This document shows, piece by piece, positions 1 through 7,710 of a stretch of DNA of 40,204 bases (within the stretch, counting starts at the first letter, position 1; the number at the start of each line of letters is the position of its first letter). A program made the translations under genes and the position numbers. Source of the stretch: Arcicella sp. (lineage in GTDB: Bacteria > Bacteroidota > Bacteroidia > Cytophagales > Spirosomataceae); assembly GCA_025356745.1 (NCBI GenBank), contig JANXRS010000474.1, positions 1 to 40,204 on the forward strand, in the 5' to 3' direction. The notes under the pieces were generated by a model. That model searched no databases, had not been told where the DNA came from, and was given only the letters and a program-made list of their open reading frames with translations.

Positions 1-1077
1 ACTATGGTTCGTTTCATTATAAGTATAAATATTATTTGCTTGTCCGAGTGCATAATCAATATTTTGAGTTGGAAAAGTGACTTTATCCATTCTCTTCTTG
101 ACAATAGAATCTAGTACCGCATTATTCTTTTGTGATAATAACTTTTTCCCAACTACAGAACTCTTTGGAATAAATTTCATTTCATACGTATAATAAGTTG
201 AAGCATTGGTTAAAAAACTTTGATTTAAAGATTTGTATGCTTTTTTCAAGGAGTCTGAATCATTAGATAAATCCGAAATTCCCCGCATCATTTGATGATG
301 CTTAAATTGGTCTTCTTCGGTTTTATGCATATCAAAGGCTGATAAACTCATGATTACTTTACTCTTTTTAAAAGCATTCGCCGACATATCCGTTTGGTCG
401 GAATTACCCGTTTTATCAGCATCTTCCGTGTAATCATTGCCGTTAAACAATTCAAAGATTAAGTATTGTTTATTCATAATGGTGTACATCTGAGCGGAAT
501 CCGCAATGGTTACGTGGCGGTCGCCGTCGTTTTTTGTATGATCGAAAATGACAATATTTTTGAGCGATTTATTATCAGGATATTTTTTGGCAACTTTAAT
601 ACTGTATCCAGGCAAATCGGTATAAAAAATCCCTTCCTTAATATTGAGCGTTGTTTTAGTCGTTTTTATATCATACAAAAGGCTATATCCTTTGAGATTC
701 GCCCAAGGCAGGGCAACATTATTAAACCAGAAAGCAAAAATACTTATCAAAACTGCCACCACAAACATAGGCAACATTGCTCTGGTTATGGAAATACCCG
801 CACTTTTAAGGGCCGTTAATTCAAAGTATTCGCCTAAATTTCCGTAAGTCATCAAAGTTGAAAGCAACATGGCTAAAGGTAAGGCAATTGGAATGGTAAT
901 TAAACTAAAATAAAAGAAGAGTTTAAGGTATAATTCTAAGCCCAAATCTTTACCGAAAAGATCAGCAAAATAAGCAATAATAAGGCGCATCAAGAATATA
1001 AAAATCACCACTGTCAAGGTCATAAAAAATGGTTGCCAGAAGGATTTGAGGATTAATTTATCTATTTTTTTTATCAT
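1..1077 (-). CDS. LptF/LptG family LPS export permease (3' part outside window)
   Basis: The frame is open from an ATG at 1077 to base 1, giving 359 residues. It is missing from the ORF track because it has no stop inside the window. The N-terminus MIKKIDKLILKSFWQPF is followed by three hydrophobic segments (about residues 15-35, 50-75 and 95-115) and then a long polar domain. This is the order in LptF/LptG: three membrane helices, a periplasmic beta-jellyroll, three more helices. The C-terminal helices would lie before base 1. In that family the pair forms the inner-membrane part of the LptBFG exporter that moves lipopolysaccharide to the bridge protein LptA. Whether this is LptF or LptG cannot be decided here. 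The family call is firm from the N-terminus and topology. Confidence 0.85.
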   Translation of the reverse strand, partial: MIKKIDKLILKSFWQPFFMTLTVVIFIFLMRLIIAYFADLFGKDLGLELYLKLFFYFSLITIPIALPLAMLLSTLMTYGNLGEYFELTALKSAGISITRAMLPMFVVAVLISIFAFWFNNVALPWANLKGYSLLYDIKTTKTTLNIKEGIFYTDLPGYSIKVAKKYPDNKSLKNIVIFDHTKNDGDRHVTIADSAQMYTIMNKQYLIFELFNGNDYTEDADKTGNSDQTDMSANAFKKSKVIMSLSAFDMHKTEEDQFKHHQMMRGISDLSNDSDSLKKAYKSLNQSFLTNASTYYTYEMKFIPKSSVVGKKLLSQKNNAVLDSIVKKRMDKVTFPTQNIDYALGQANNIYTYNETNHS

Positions 1078-1186
1078 TGATTGAAATATAAAAATGCTCG
1101 TGATTCGGGATGAAACACGAGCATCGTGCGTTCCACTAAGAACGCAAAAATACATAAAATTGATTTCTTAACATCGTTAAAATTTC

Positions 1187-1579
1187 TTAACTGCCTACGA
1201 TTTCCTTCAATTTATAGATTAAATCTCCCCATAACTCATTGAGTTCTTCTTCGTCTGTATTCATGGAATAATCAACAATTTTTAAATACGTTGAACCTGT
1301 TAAATCACTAACATCCATTTTGAATTCAAGATAATTATGGTCTTTTTCATCACTATTTGGAGGAACAAAATCGAATTTTGCAGATTTATTTAATCTTAAT
1401 TGTGAAAGCTTAGCAATATGACTTTCACCATCCCAAAGGAAATCAAAAGTTGTACTGTCTTTCAGAATAACTTTCTCAGCAAACCATTGTTGCATACCCG
1501 AAGCTGAACTAATATATGGAAATAGCACTTTTGGAGAGGCTCTTAACTCAAATTCTGCGATAAATTTATGTTTAGTCAT
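1187..1579 (-). CDS. START-like (SRPBCC fold) domain protein
   Basis: This 130-residue cytosolic protein begins MTKHKFIAEFELRASPKVLF. The sequence PYISSASGMQQWFAEKV matches the ligand-cavity start of AHSA1/START-like proteins. Small stand-alone START-like proteins of this length are common in Bacteroidota and have no established function; binding of a hydrophobic ligand is only a fold-based guess. There is no signal peptide. A near-consensus promoter lies about 85 bp upstream, so it is probably transcribed alone. The next gene downstream (LptF/G) starts 110 bp beyond its stop. Confidence 0.8.
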   Translation of the reverse strand: MTKHKFIAEFELRASPKVLFPYISSASGMQQWFAEKVILKDSTTFDFLWDGESHIAKLSQLRLNKSAKFDFVPPNSDEKDHNYLEFKMDVSDLTGSTYLKIVDYSMNTDEEELNELWGDLIYKLKEIVGS

Positions 1580-1663
1580 ATTTTTAAAGGATTTAGCGTA
1601 TTCTCGAAAAAAAAATTAATTTAAAAATACATCGGCATTAAAAATGCCTTAATTCTGTAATGG

Positions 1664-1694
1664 CAAAGGTATCATTGTTAATGATATTAGCAAA
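1664..1694 (-). promoter_or_regulatory. Bacteroidota-type promoter of the START-like gene
   Basis: On the minus strand TTTG (1694-1691), a 19-bp spacer and TACCTTTG (1671-1664) match the Bacteroidota housekeeping consensus TTTG-N19/20-TAnnTTTG. Transcription would begin near 1657. This leaves a leader of about 75 nt containing a small GGCATT/AATGCC hairpin. The remaining 1700-1870 stretch is AT-rich and shows nothing else I can name. Confidence 0.75.
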
Positions 1695-1871
1695 CTTTTT
1701 TTTTAGTTTTACCAAAAAATTGGACGATTATAGCTACTTAGTGATTGATTATCAATAACTTAAACCTTAAAATAGTTTAATTTATGCCAAATACGCTTTT
1801 AAAAAATTTAATAAATTAATTACTTGATAATCAGGACGTAAGGAAATAGTTTAAAAAAAATGCTAAAATGA

Positions 1872-1903
1872 TTTGTCTTAAAATATTTAAATTCTTACTT
1901 TTG
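1872..1903 (+). promoter_or_regulatory. Promoter of the CAU tRNA gene
   Basis: TTTG at 1872-1875, a 20-bp spacer and TACTTTTG at 1896-1903 match the Bacteroidota promoter consensus. The expected start, about 6-8 bp after the -7 box, lies 7-10 bp before the mature tRNA 5' end. Confidence 0.75.
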
Positions 1904-1917
1904 CACCAGATTAATAC

Positions 1918-1991
1918 TGCGGGATAGCTCAGATGGTTAGAGCGTAGGATTCATAACCCTAAGGTCGGCAGTTCGATCCTGCTTCCCGCAA
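1918..1991 (+). tRNA. tRNA with CAU anticodon (probably elongator tRNA-Met)
   Basis: A full cloverleaf of 74 nt can be drawn: acceptor TGCGGGA/TCCCGCA, D stem GCTC/GAGC, anticodon loop TTCATAA, T stem GGCAG/CTGCT with loop TTCGATC, discriminator A. CCA is not encoded. The paired 1-72 position and the elongator-type D stem argue against initiator tRNA. A CAU anticodon could also belong to a lysidine-modified tRNA-Ile2, so the amino-acid identity is likely but not proven. The last anticodon-stem pair (31-39) reads A-C, a mismatch. Confidence 0.93.
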
Positions 1992-1999
1992 CTACTATT

Positions 2000-2031
2000 G
2001 CCCTTACTGATTTTTTCAGTAAGGGCTTTTT
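2000..2031 (+). terminator. Terminator of the tRNA gene
   Basis: GCCCTTACTG and CAGTAAGGGC form a perfect 10-bp stem around a 7-nt loop, followed directly by a T run. It sits 9 bp after the tRNA. Confidence 0.9.
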
Positions 2032-2038
2032 ACTTTTT

Positions 2039-2098
2039 AAAATGAATCATTAATTAAGAACCCGTAGTAGATAAGGGTCTTAATTAGTGATTCATTTT
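2039..2098. terminator. Bidirectional hairpin between the tRNA and rlmD
   Basis: AAAATGAATCA...TTAAGA..CCC pairs with GGG.TCTTAA...TGATTCATTTT in an imperfect stem of about 23 bp with an 11-nt loop. A-rich and T-rich flanks allow it to work on both strands. Its main role is probably to end rlmD, whose stop lies at 2103. Confidence 0.75.
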
Positions 2099-2102
2099 TA
2101 TC

Positions 2103-3512
2103 TTACCTCAAATCTAATCGAACTACATTTTCCACATGATGTGTTTGAGGGAACATATCTACGGGTTGAACAGCAGTGACAGCGTATTTTTCATCTAATA
2201 TGGCTATATCTCTGGCCTGTGTTGCAGGATTACAGCTCACGTAGACAATTCTCTTGGGAGCGGCTTCTAATAAAACTCTTACGACAGGTTCATCCATTCC
2301 TGCCCGTGGGGGGTCGGTGATAACGGTATCTGGCCGTCCATGTTGGCTAACGAAGTCATAACTCAACAATTTTCGCATATCGCCCGCATAAAACGCTGTA
2401 TTGGTGATATTGTTAATTTGAGAATTGACTTTTGCATCTTCAACCGCCATTTCTACGTATTCTAAACCAATTACTTTTTTAGCTTGTCGGGCTACAAAAT
2501 TGGCGATGGTTCCTGTGCCTGTATAAAGGTCATACACTAACTCATCTCCCAGTAAGTCAGCGTATTCCCGAGTAATTTTGTATAATTCAAAGGCTTGTTT
2601 TGAATTAGTTTGGAAGAAAGATTTTGGTCCAACTCTAAAAAGGAGTCCCTCCATTTCCTCTACTATGTAAGGAAATCCTTTTACGTTTACTACTTCCAAA
2701 TCAAAGAAAGTGTCGTTTCCTTTGGTATTGATGATATAATTCAAAGAAGTAATTGCTGGAAATTTCAACGCCAAATGGTTCATTACCAAGTCAATATCTT
2801 CGGGTTGGCAATAAGCAAATTGTACAATTACCATCAAATCGCCCGTATTAGCGGTTCTGATAATGAGGTTACGCAAGGCTCCTTTTTCCTGTTTTATTTG
2901 TTCGTAATAATCTAAATTATGTTTTTGAGTAAAATCTCTCAATGCTAGACGAATAGCATTTGAAGGGTCTGGTTGGAGGTAACATTTTTCGATATCCAAT
3001 ATTTTATCAAAACGTCTCGGAATGTGAAAACCAAGGGCATTTCTTGAAAATTCTTCACCCGAATCCATTTGTTCTTTCGTTAACCAACGGTTTTGAGAGA
3101 AGGTATATTCCAATTTATTGCGATAATAAAACATATCGGCAGAAGGAAAAATGGGCTTTATTTCGGGTAATTTTACTTTTGCAATTCTTTGCAAAGCATC
3201 CGTAACTTGTCTGGTTTTGAAGTCCAATTGTACCTGATAATCAATATGTTGCCACTTACAGCCTCCGCAAGTTCCAAAATGTTGACAGGTAATTTCGGTT
3301 CGATATTTTGATTCTGGGCGAATATTAAAAGCCACGGCTTCCATGAAACTTTTCTTGGATTTCATTACTCTTAGATCCACTATATCACCTGGGGCAACGG
3401 GACCTTCGATGAAGATTACTTTATCATCAATTCGACTGATACATTTTGCATCGGAAGCAAAATCTTCTACTAAAACATTCTCAAAAATGGTATTTTCTTT
3501 TTTCTTTTTCAT
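2103..3512 (-). CDS. rlmD: 23S rRNA (uracil-5-)-methyltransferase RlmD
   Basis: This TrmA/RumA family enzyme transfers a methyl group from SAM to a 23S rRNA uridine (U1939 in E. coli numbering). Visible parts are an N-terminal TRAM-like domain, the iron-sulfur cluster cysteines in CQHFGTCGGCKWQ, the SAM motif DLYTGTGTIANF, TDPPRAGMD, and the catalytic cysteine region VYVSCNPATQARD. I place the start at the internal ATG (MKKKKENTIF) rather than the track's ATG at 3536. The longer form adds only MLSVLQFI, and its ATG sits inside a leader hairpin. It is transcribed alone, divergent from the SDR gene. RlmD versus another RumA paralogue is an assignment from overall similarity. Confidence 0.9.
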   Translation of the reverse strand: MKKKKENTIFENVLVEDFASDAKCISRIDDKVIFIEGPVAPGDIVDLRVMKSKKSFMEAVAFNIRPESKYRTEITCQHFGTCGGCKWQHIDYQVQLDFKTRQVTDALQRIAKVKLPEIKPIFPSADMFYYRNKLEYTFSQNRWLTKEQMDSGEEFSRNALGFHIPRRFDKILDIEKCYLQPDPSNAIRLALRDFTQKHNLDYYEQIKQEKGALRNLIIRTANTGDLMVIVQFAYCQPEDIDLVMNHLALKFPAITSLNYIINTKGNDTFFDLEVVNVKGFPYIVEEMEGLLFRVGPKSFFQTNSKQAFELYKITREYADLLGDELVYDLYTGTGTIANFVARQAKKVIGLEYVEMAVEDAKVNSQINNITNTAFYAGDMRKLLSYDFVSQHGRPDTVITDPPRAGMDEPVVRVLLEAAPKRIVYVSCNPATQARDIAILDEKYAVTAVQPVDMFPQTHHVENVVRLDLR

Positions 3513-3520
3513 TATAAATT

Positions 3521-3579
3521 GTAAAACGGACAGCATTGTCCGGTGAATTCTATGCTTACGGACTGTTTATCCGTTTTAC
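3521..3579 (-). promoter_or_regulatory. Structured 5' leader of rlmD (nested, competing inverted repeats)
   Basis: GTAAAACGGA (3521-3530) and TCCGTTTTAC (3570-3579) are a perfect 10-bp inverted repeat enclosing the leader. Inside it, CGGACA/TGTCCG (3527-3542, 4-nt loop) and CGGA/TCCG (3559-3573) can form two local hairpins that use the same CGGA/TCCG strands. The enclosing helix and the local hairpins are therefore mutually exclusive. The element lies between the -7 box and the ATG at 3512, so it would be in the mRNA. Confidence 0.5.
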
Positions 3580-3589
3580 GCATACACCA

Positions 3590-3597
3590 CAAAAGTA
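3590..3597 (-). promoter_or_regulatory. -7 box of rlmD
   Basis: The minus strand reads TACTTTTG, matching TAnnTTTG. No good TTTG is seen at the expected -33 distance. The predicted transcription start is near 3582, just before the leader inverted repeat. Confidence 0.55.
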
Positions 3598-3678
3598 CGG
3601 AGTCTAAAAATTTATATTGATAAAAAGATGTGAGTTTTAAGAAAATGAGGGAATTTTGTAAAAATATAAATCACATAC

Positions 3679-4491
3679 ATGAAAGATAAAGTAGTCATCA
3701 TCACGGGAGCGTCATCGGGAATTGGAAAGGCTTTGGCATTTTCTTTTGGGCGAGAAGGAGCTAAAATTGTCATTACGGGGCGAAAAGAAGCACCTTTGAT
3801 GGAAGTCAGTCAAGCGTTAACAAAAACTGGCATTGAAAACTTCGCCTTGGTTTCTGATGTTAGTATCGAAGCTGATAACGTTGAAATGATTAAAAAAACA
3901 ATTAAGCAATACGGCAAAATTGACATTCTCATAAATAACGCAGGAATTTCGATGCGTTCAATGTTTGCGGATTGTGATTTGAATGTTATCAAAGCGGTGA
4001 TGGATATTAATTTCTACGGAACGGTTTATGCTACTAAATATGCCCTACCCTACATTAAAGAAACCAAAGGTTCTATCGTGGGCGTTTCATCTATTGCGGG
4101 ATATAGAGGTTTACCCGTTCGCTCAGGATATTCTGCTTCAAAATTTGCGGTTAATGGTTTCTTAGAGGCTTTACGGACAGAATTGATGCACACAGGAGTT
4201 CATGTTCTAACGGCTTGTCCAGGCTTCACCGCTTCTAATATTCGGGTGGCATCCTTGGGGTCAGATGGTAATTCAAAGGGTGAATCTATGCGGGATGAAG
4301 GCAATATGATGTCATCAGAGGAAGTGGCGGATAGAATTTTGAGAGCTGTCAAAAACCGTGATAGAGATATGGTTTTGACTTTACAAGGAAAGGCGATTAT
4401 TTTAATAAATAAACTGTTTCCAAAATTGGCGGATAAATTAACATTTAATGCTTTAGCGAAGGAAAAGAATTCACCTTTAGCGAAAATTTAA
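3679..4491 (+). CDS. Short-chain dehydrogenase/reductase (SDR) family oxidoreductase
   Basis: A classical SDR of 270 residues. The Rossmann glycine motif TGASSGIG is at residues 9-16, with NNAG in the middle. The catalytic set is a serine in GVSSIAG plus YSASK (Tyr and Lys). It would use NAD(P)H to oxidise or reduce an alcohol or ketone; the substrate cannot be read from the sequence. The C-terminal extension after the core (about residues 220-270) is basic and hydrophobic, as in SDRs annotated as DltE/YqjQ-like or ketosphinganine-reductase-like. No signal peptide. It is monocistronic and ends in a strong hairpin shared with the convergent gene. Confidence 0.9.
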   Translation: MKDKVVIITGASSGIGKALAFSFGREGAKIVITGRKEAPLMEVSQALTKTGIENFALVSDVSIEADNVEMIKKTIKQYGKIDILINNAGISMRSMFADCDLNVIKAVMDINFYGTVYATKYALPYIKETKGSIVGVSSIAGYRGLPVRSGYSASKFAVNGFLEALRTELMHTGVHVLTACPGFTASNIRVASLGSDGNSKGESMRDEGNMMSSEEVADRILRAVKNRDRDMVLTLQGKAIILINKLFPKLADKLTFNALAKEKNSPLAKI

Positions 4492-4536
4492 ATATTGAAG
4501 ATGACTTCCTTTGAAAGGAAGTCATCTTCAATATTT
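4490..4536. terminator. Shared terminator of two convergent genes
   Basis: A perfect 23-bp inverted repeat is centred on base 4513 (core GACTTCCTTTGAAAGGAAGTC) with A and T tracts at both ends. The stop codons of both convergent genes overlap its ends. Confidence 0.9.
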
Positions 4537-4768
4537 AAAAAATCTCCCCCATGTCCGCATACATTTCCCGAAATCGCAAAATAACTTTTTGAATAAACAG
4601 ATCATTAATCATTTCACGGATTGAAGCTTCGGAAGCATCCATTTCAGAAATTTTGTAAACCTGTTCTAAATCCGGCGTTTCAAATTTAATGAAAAATTTG
4701 GCATTCCATTTATACAAGGATATTTTCATGTCAGGACTTGAACCTGATAGTTCTCCAATAAAGTACAT
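4535..4768 (-). CDS. Conserved small protein of unknown function
   Basis: A 77-residue soluble protein starting MYFIGELSGSSPDMKISLYKWN. It is acidic in its middle (SEMDASEASIREMINDLF) with mixed alpha/beta character. I do not recognise a family. It is likely real: it fills the space up to the shared terminator, its stop codon is built into that hairpin, and it lies 72 bp downstream of the cyclophilin gene on the same strand, so the two may be co-transcribed. Confidence 0.65.
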   Translation of the reverse strand: MYFIGELSGSSPDMKISLYKWNAKFFIKFETPDLEQVYKISEMDASEASIREMINDLFIQKVILRFREMYADMGEIF

Positions 4769-4778
4769 ATTTTCAGGA

Positions 4779-4803
4779 TTTAGGGGTTAGGTTTAGGGGT
4801 TAG
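4779..4803. repeat. Short tandem repeat TTTAGGGGTTAG x2
   Basis: TTTAGGGGTTAG occurs twice with a 13-bp period between the cyclophilin gene and the small downstream gene. Function unknown; a simple-sequence spacer is the plain explanation. Confidence 0.7.
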
Positions 4804-4840
4804 TCGTTATAGAATCTAATCCCAAAAACCTACAACCTGT

Positions 4841-5284
4841 TTACGCTTCTGCTTCAATAACCGTAATTTTTTGAATTTGGTCGCCTTCACGTATTTTATC
4901 AATTACGTCTAACCCTTCAACCACTTTTCCGAAACAAGTATGTTTACGGTCTAAATGGGCCGTATTGTCACGACTATGACACACAAAAAATTGTGAACCG
5001 CCCGTGTTTGGTCCACGGTGAGCCATTGACAAAACGCCACGATCGTGATATTGATTTCCACCCGTTAATTCATCTGGAATTGAATAACCTGGACCTCCAC
5101 CACCCGTTCCATCTGGATCACCACCTTGAATCACGAAATTTGGAATTACTCTATGAAAAGTTAATCCATCGTAAAAACCCTTTTTAGCTAAATCAGTAAA
5201 ATTTTTTACGTGAATTGGAGCATCTTGCTCATAAAATTCAATCACCATTAGACCTCTATCGGTCAGCATTTCAGCTTTAATCAT
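4841..5284 (-). CDS. Cyclophilin-type peptidyl-prolyl cis-trans isomerase
   Basis: A 147-residue single-domain cyclophilin that speeds proline cis/trans isomerisation during folding. Diagnostic motifs are [19 protein letters not shown] (catalytic Arg, then Phe and Gln), FFVCHS, and [17 protein letters not shown] near the C-terminus. There is no signal peptide, so it is probably cytoplasmic. Length is typical of bacterial PpiB-type enzymes. A TAATTTTG -7 box at 5311-5318 lies 27 bp upstream of the ATG. Confidence 0.93.
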   Translation of the reverse strand: MIKAEMLTDRGLMVIEFYEQDAPIHVKNFTDLAKKGFYDGLTFHRVIPNFVIQGGDPDGTGGGGPGYSIPDELTGGNQYHDRGVLSMAHRGPNTGGSQFFVCHSRDNTAHLDRKHTCFGKVVEGLDVIDKIREGDQIQKITVIEAEA

Positions 5285-5310
5285 TGTATTCTGTTATTTA
5301 ATTATTTATA

Positions 5311-5318
5311 CAAAATTA
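5311..5318 (-). promoter_or_regulatory. -7 box of the cyclophilin gene
   Basis: The minus strand reads TAATTTTG. No clear -33 TTTG is present, so this is a partial promoter match. Confidence 0.5.
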
Positions 5319-5343
5319 GGAACAAATGGGATTGATTCATAGT

Positions 5344-5661
5344 TCAAATTTTAACTTTTCCCCTCAGAATGTCGAAATACATGATAAAATCACTAGCGAG
5401 ACTATAAAATGGATACTTGAAAGTAGCGGGTTTATTTTTTTCAAAAAAGAAGTGTCCCACCCATGCAAAAGCGTATCCAACTACGGGCATAAACCACAAC
5501 AGGTTATATTGAGCCGTATAAATTACGTAAATCAGGATAACGAAAAACAACGTTGTTCCGATAAAATGCAGTAATTTTGAAGTAGAATTGGCGTGTTCGG
5601 TTAAATAATAAGGATAAAATTCCTTTAAAGATTGAAAATCGCTGGTTTTAGTAGTTTCCAT
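5344..5661 (-). CDS. DUF962/Mpo1-like membrane protein
   Basis: This 105-residue protein has the family landmarks FYPYYLTEHANSTSKLLHFIG, then a hydrophobic pair of helices (about residues 35-70), then the conserved GHFFFEKNKPATF and a final SDFIMYFDIL. DUF962 proteins are homologues of yeast Mpo1, an iron-dependent 2-hydroxy fatty-acid dioxygenase of the ER. The histidines in HANSTSKLLHFIG and WVGHFFFE would be metal ligands. This copy is at the short end of the family. Activity in bacteria is not something I can claim. Confidence 0.85.
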   Translation of the reverse strand: METTKTSDFQSLKEFYPYYLTEHANSTSKLLHFIGTTLFFVILIYVIYTAQYNLLWFMPVVGYAFAWVGHFFFEKNKPATFKYPFYSLASDFIMYFDILRGKVKI

Positions 5662-5695
5662 TTTATAAATATTTTAAGATTAAATTTAATTATAC

Positions 5696-6583
5696 GTGAA
5701 AATAATAAAATATCTCCTTATTTTTAGTGTCGCCCCTCTCCTATTTTCTTGTGGGACTGATAAAACCGAAGAATCAATTAAATTTTTCAAAAGGGGCAAT
5801 CAAAAGCTTAAAGAAAAAGAATATTTAGATGCCATTCATTGGTTTGATGAATCGGTAAAACAGAACCCAAAATTTGCAGATTCTTATAATAATCGGGGTT
5901 TAGCCTATCAAAAAATTGAAAAAATAGACAATGCTTTGAAAGATTTTGATAAGGCAATTGAAATTGATAAAAAATATTGGGAAGCCTACTACAATCGTGC
6001 AGAGGCACTTTTTTTAAAAGGTGATTTTCAAAATGCAATGTTAGATTATGATAAATTGGCGATTCCTTTTAAAGATTCATCTTTTTATTATGTAAGTCGG
6101 GCGGATGTGAAAGTTCAATTGCAAAATACGGCTGGAGCAACGGCAGATTATGAAAAAGCTATCTTACTGAATCCTAAAAATGCTGAGGCTTACACTAATC
6201 AAGGGTATTTGTATTTTGAAAACAAAGACTTTACTTTGGCAAAAAAGAGTTTTGAAAAAGCTATTTCTTTTGACCCAAGACAAGATTTTGCCCTTAACAA
6301 TTTAGCTTTTATTTTAAATCAAGAAAAGAAATTTGACGAAGCCTTGAAAAAGGTTAATCTTGCTTTGGCACAAGAACCCGCTCAACCTTTTTATTTGAAC
6401 AATAAAGGTTTGATTTTGATAAATTTAGGAAAATTGGAAGAAGCAAAAGAATTAATTGAAAGATCTATCCGACTGAATGATAAAAATGGTTTGGCGTATC
6501 AAAACTTAGGGCTATATTATCAGAAAAAAGGGGATAATTTGAAGGCTAAAGAGAATTTCGAGATTGGGAAGGGGTTGGAGTGA
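5696..6583 (+). CDS. Tetratricopeptide-repeat lipoprotein
   Basis: A 295-residue protein with a lipoprotein signal (KYLLIFSVAPLLFSC, lipidated Cys at residue 19) followed by about seven TPR units from residue 27 to the end. Recurring phrases are ADSYNNRGLAYQKIEK, AEAYTNQGYLYFENKD and GLAYQNLGLYYQKKGD. TPR arrays bind protein partners, so this is probably a periplasm-facing scaffold; the partner is unknown. The start codon is GTG at 5696. It is divergent from the DUF962 gene with only 34 bp between the two starts, so their promoters must be very compact or overlap. Confidence 0.88.
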   Translation: MKIIKYLLIFSVAPLLFSCGTDKTEESIKFFKRGNQKLKEKEYLDAIHWFDESVKQNPKFADSYNNRGLAYQKIEKIDNALKDFDKAIEIDKKYWEAYYNRAEALFLKGDFQNAMLDYDKLAIPFKDSSFYYVSRADVKVQLQNTAGATADYEKAILLNPKNAEAYTNQGYLYFENKDFTLAKKSFEKAISFDPRQDFALNNLAFILNQEKKFDEALKKVNLALAQEPAQPFYLNNKGLILINLGKLEEAKELIERSIRLNDKNGLAYQNLGLYYQKKGDNLKAKENFEIGKGLE

Positions 6584-6656
6584 GATTGTATTCCAAAGTG
6601 AAGTTACTGACAAGCCAAAAGTTTATCAAGTTGCCTTTCAGATGTAATATTTCGAC

Positions 6657-6664
6657 TATCTTTG
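6657..6664 (+). promoter_or_regulatory. -7 box of the restriction-modification operon
   Basis: TATCTTTG fits TAnnTTTG. A TTG lies at 6631-6633 with a long 23-bp spacer. The predicted start is near 6670, about 20 nt before the methyltransferase ATG. Confidence 0.5.
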
Positions 6665-6690
6665 AGCAAGTAAATTTAACATTTTATTAA

Positions 6691-7707
6691 ATGAATTATA
6701 TAGAGTACATAAATCAAACTTTAACACCTAAAATAACTGAAAACGAAGTTGTTTTGGACTTATTTGCTGGTTGTGGTGGCTTGTCTTTGGGTTTTGAAGC
6801 AGTTGGCTATGAAACTATTGGCTATGAAATGGATAATTCAGCAACAAATACATACAATAAAAATTTAAAAGGCAGATGCATAGTAGCAAAACTTGACCTT
6901 GAATTTCAATATCCTCAAGCTGACATTATTATTGGAGGTCCACCTTGCCAACCTTTTAGTGTTGGTGGTCACCAAAAAGGAATGGAAGATTCGAGAGATG
7001 GTTTTCCTATTTTTATAGATGCCGTCAGAAAATTACAACCAAAAGTATTTATGTTTGAGAATGTAAGAGGACTTTTATATTCAAATAAATGGTATTTTGA
7101 TTTAGTAATTGAAGAATTGCAAAAATTGGGTTATTTTATTGATTATAAACTTTTAAATGCTGTAAACTTTGGTATTCCTCAAAATAGAGAAAGACTTTTT
7201 GTAATTGGGCATAGAGCAAAATTTAATTTCCCAAAGCAAATAAGTAAAAAAGTTACAGTTGGAGAAGCCATTGGCGATACAATGTTGACCACACCCGAAG
7301 AAAGCAAATTTTTGAATGAGGCACAAGATAGATATGTAGCTAATTATGAAAAGGCATCGGCTTGCATAAATCCAAGAGATTTATATTCTGACAGACCTGC
7401 CAGAACTTTGACTTGCAGAAATTTAGCAGGTGCTACTGGCGATATGCAACGAGTTAAGCTTTCGGACGGCAGAAGAAGAAGAATTCTACATAATGAAGCG
7501 GCAAGACTTCAAAGCTTTCCTGACTGGTTTGAATTTGTTGGAAATGAAACACAACGGTTTAATCAAATTGGTAATGCTGTGCCACCGCTTTTAGCATATC
7601 AAATAGCATTATCAATTAAAGAATGTTACAATTCAGAAATTGTTTGTACAGCAGATGAAGTTTTAGAAAGCAATTATCAACCGAATAATGTGCTAACCCT
7701 ATTTTAA
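6691..7707 (+). CDS. Type II DNA (cytosine-5-)-methyltransferase
   Basis: A 338-residue C5-cytosine methyltransferase with the family motifs in order: I DLFAGCGG (residues 23-30, SAM binding), IV GGPPCQPFS (catalytic Cys86), VI ENVRG (123-127), VIII QNRERLF (164-170), IX-like EAARLQSFPDWF and X QIGNAVPPLLA. The variable target-recognition region, about residues 175-260, is short. It protects host DNA from the nuclease encoded 3 bp downstream. Arginine is coded mainly by AGA here (for example four consecutive arginines near residue 261), unlike many neighbours, which fits acquisition by transfer. The recognition sequence cannot be read from the protein. Confidence 0.95.
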   Translation: MNYIEYINQTLTPKITENEVVLDLFAGCGGLSLGFEAVGYETIGYEMDNSATNTYNKNLKGRCIVAKLDLEFQYPQADIIIGGPPCQPFSVGGHQKGMEDSRDGFPIFIDAVRKLQPKVFMFENVRGLLYSNKWYFDLVIEELQKLGYFIDYKLLNAVNFGIPQNRERLFVIGHRAKFNFPKQISKKVTVGEAIGDTMLTTPEESKFLNEAQDRYVANYEKASACINPRDLYSDRPARTLTCRNLAGATGDMQRVKLSDGRRRRILHNEAARLQSFPDWFEFVGNETQRFNQIGNAVPPLLAYQIALSIKECYNSEIVCTADEVLESNYQPNNVLTLF

Positions 7708-7710
7708 AAC

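Noticed and set aside
466-847. Plus-strand ORFs of 117 and 67 residues
   Set aside because: They lie antisense to the clear LptF/LptG-type frame, which runs unbroken from 1077 to base 1; no family likeness on the plus strand.
1918-1991. Initiator tRNA-fMet
   Set aside because: The 1-72 position is paired and the D stem is of the elongator type; the GGG/CCC anticodon-stem signature of initiators is incomplete.
2610-3205. Plus-strand ORFs opposite rlmD
   Set aside because: Shadows of the rlmD frame; no recognisable domain and no promoter.
3513-3536. Upstream ATG of rlmD
   Set aside because: It adds only MLSVLQFI, lies in the loop of a leader hairpin, and the usual family N-terminus fits the next ATG.
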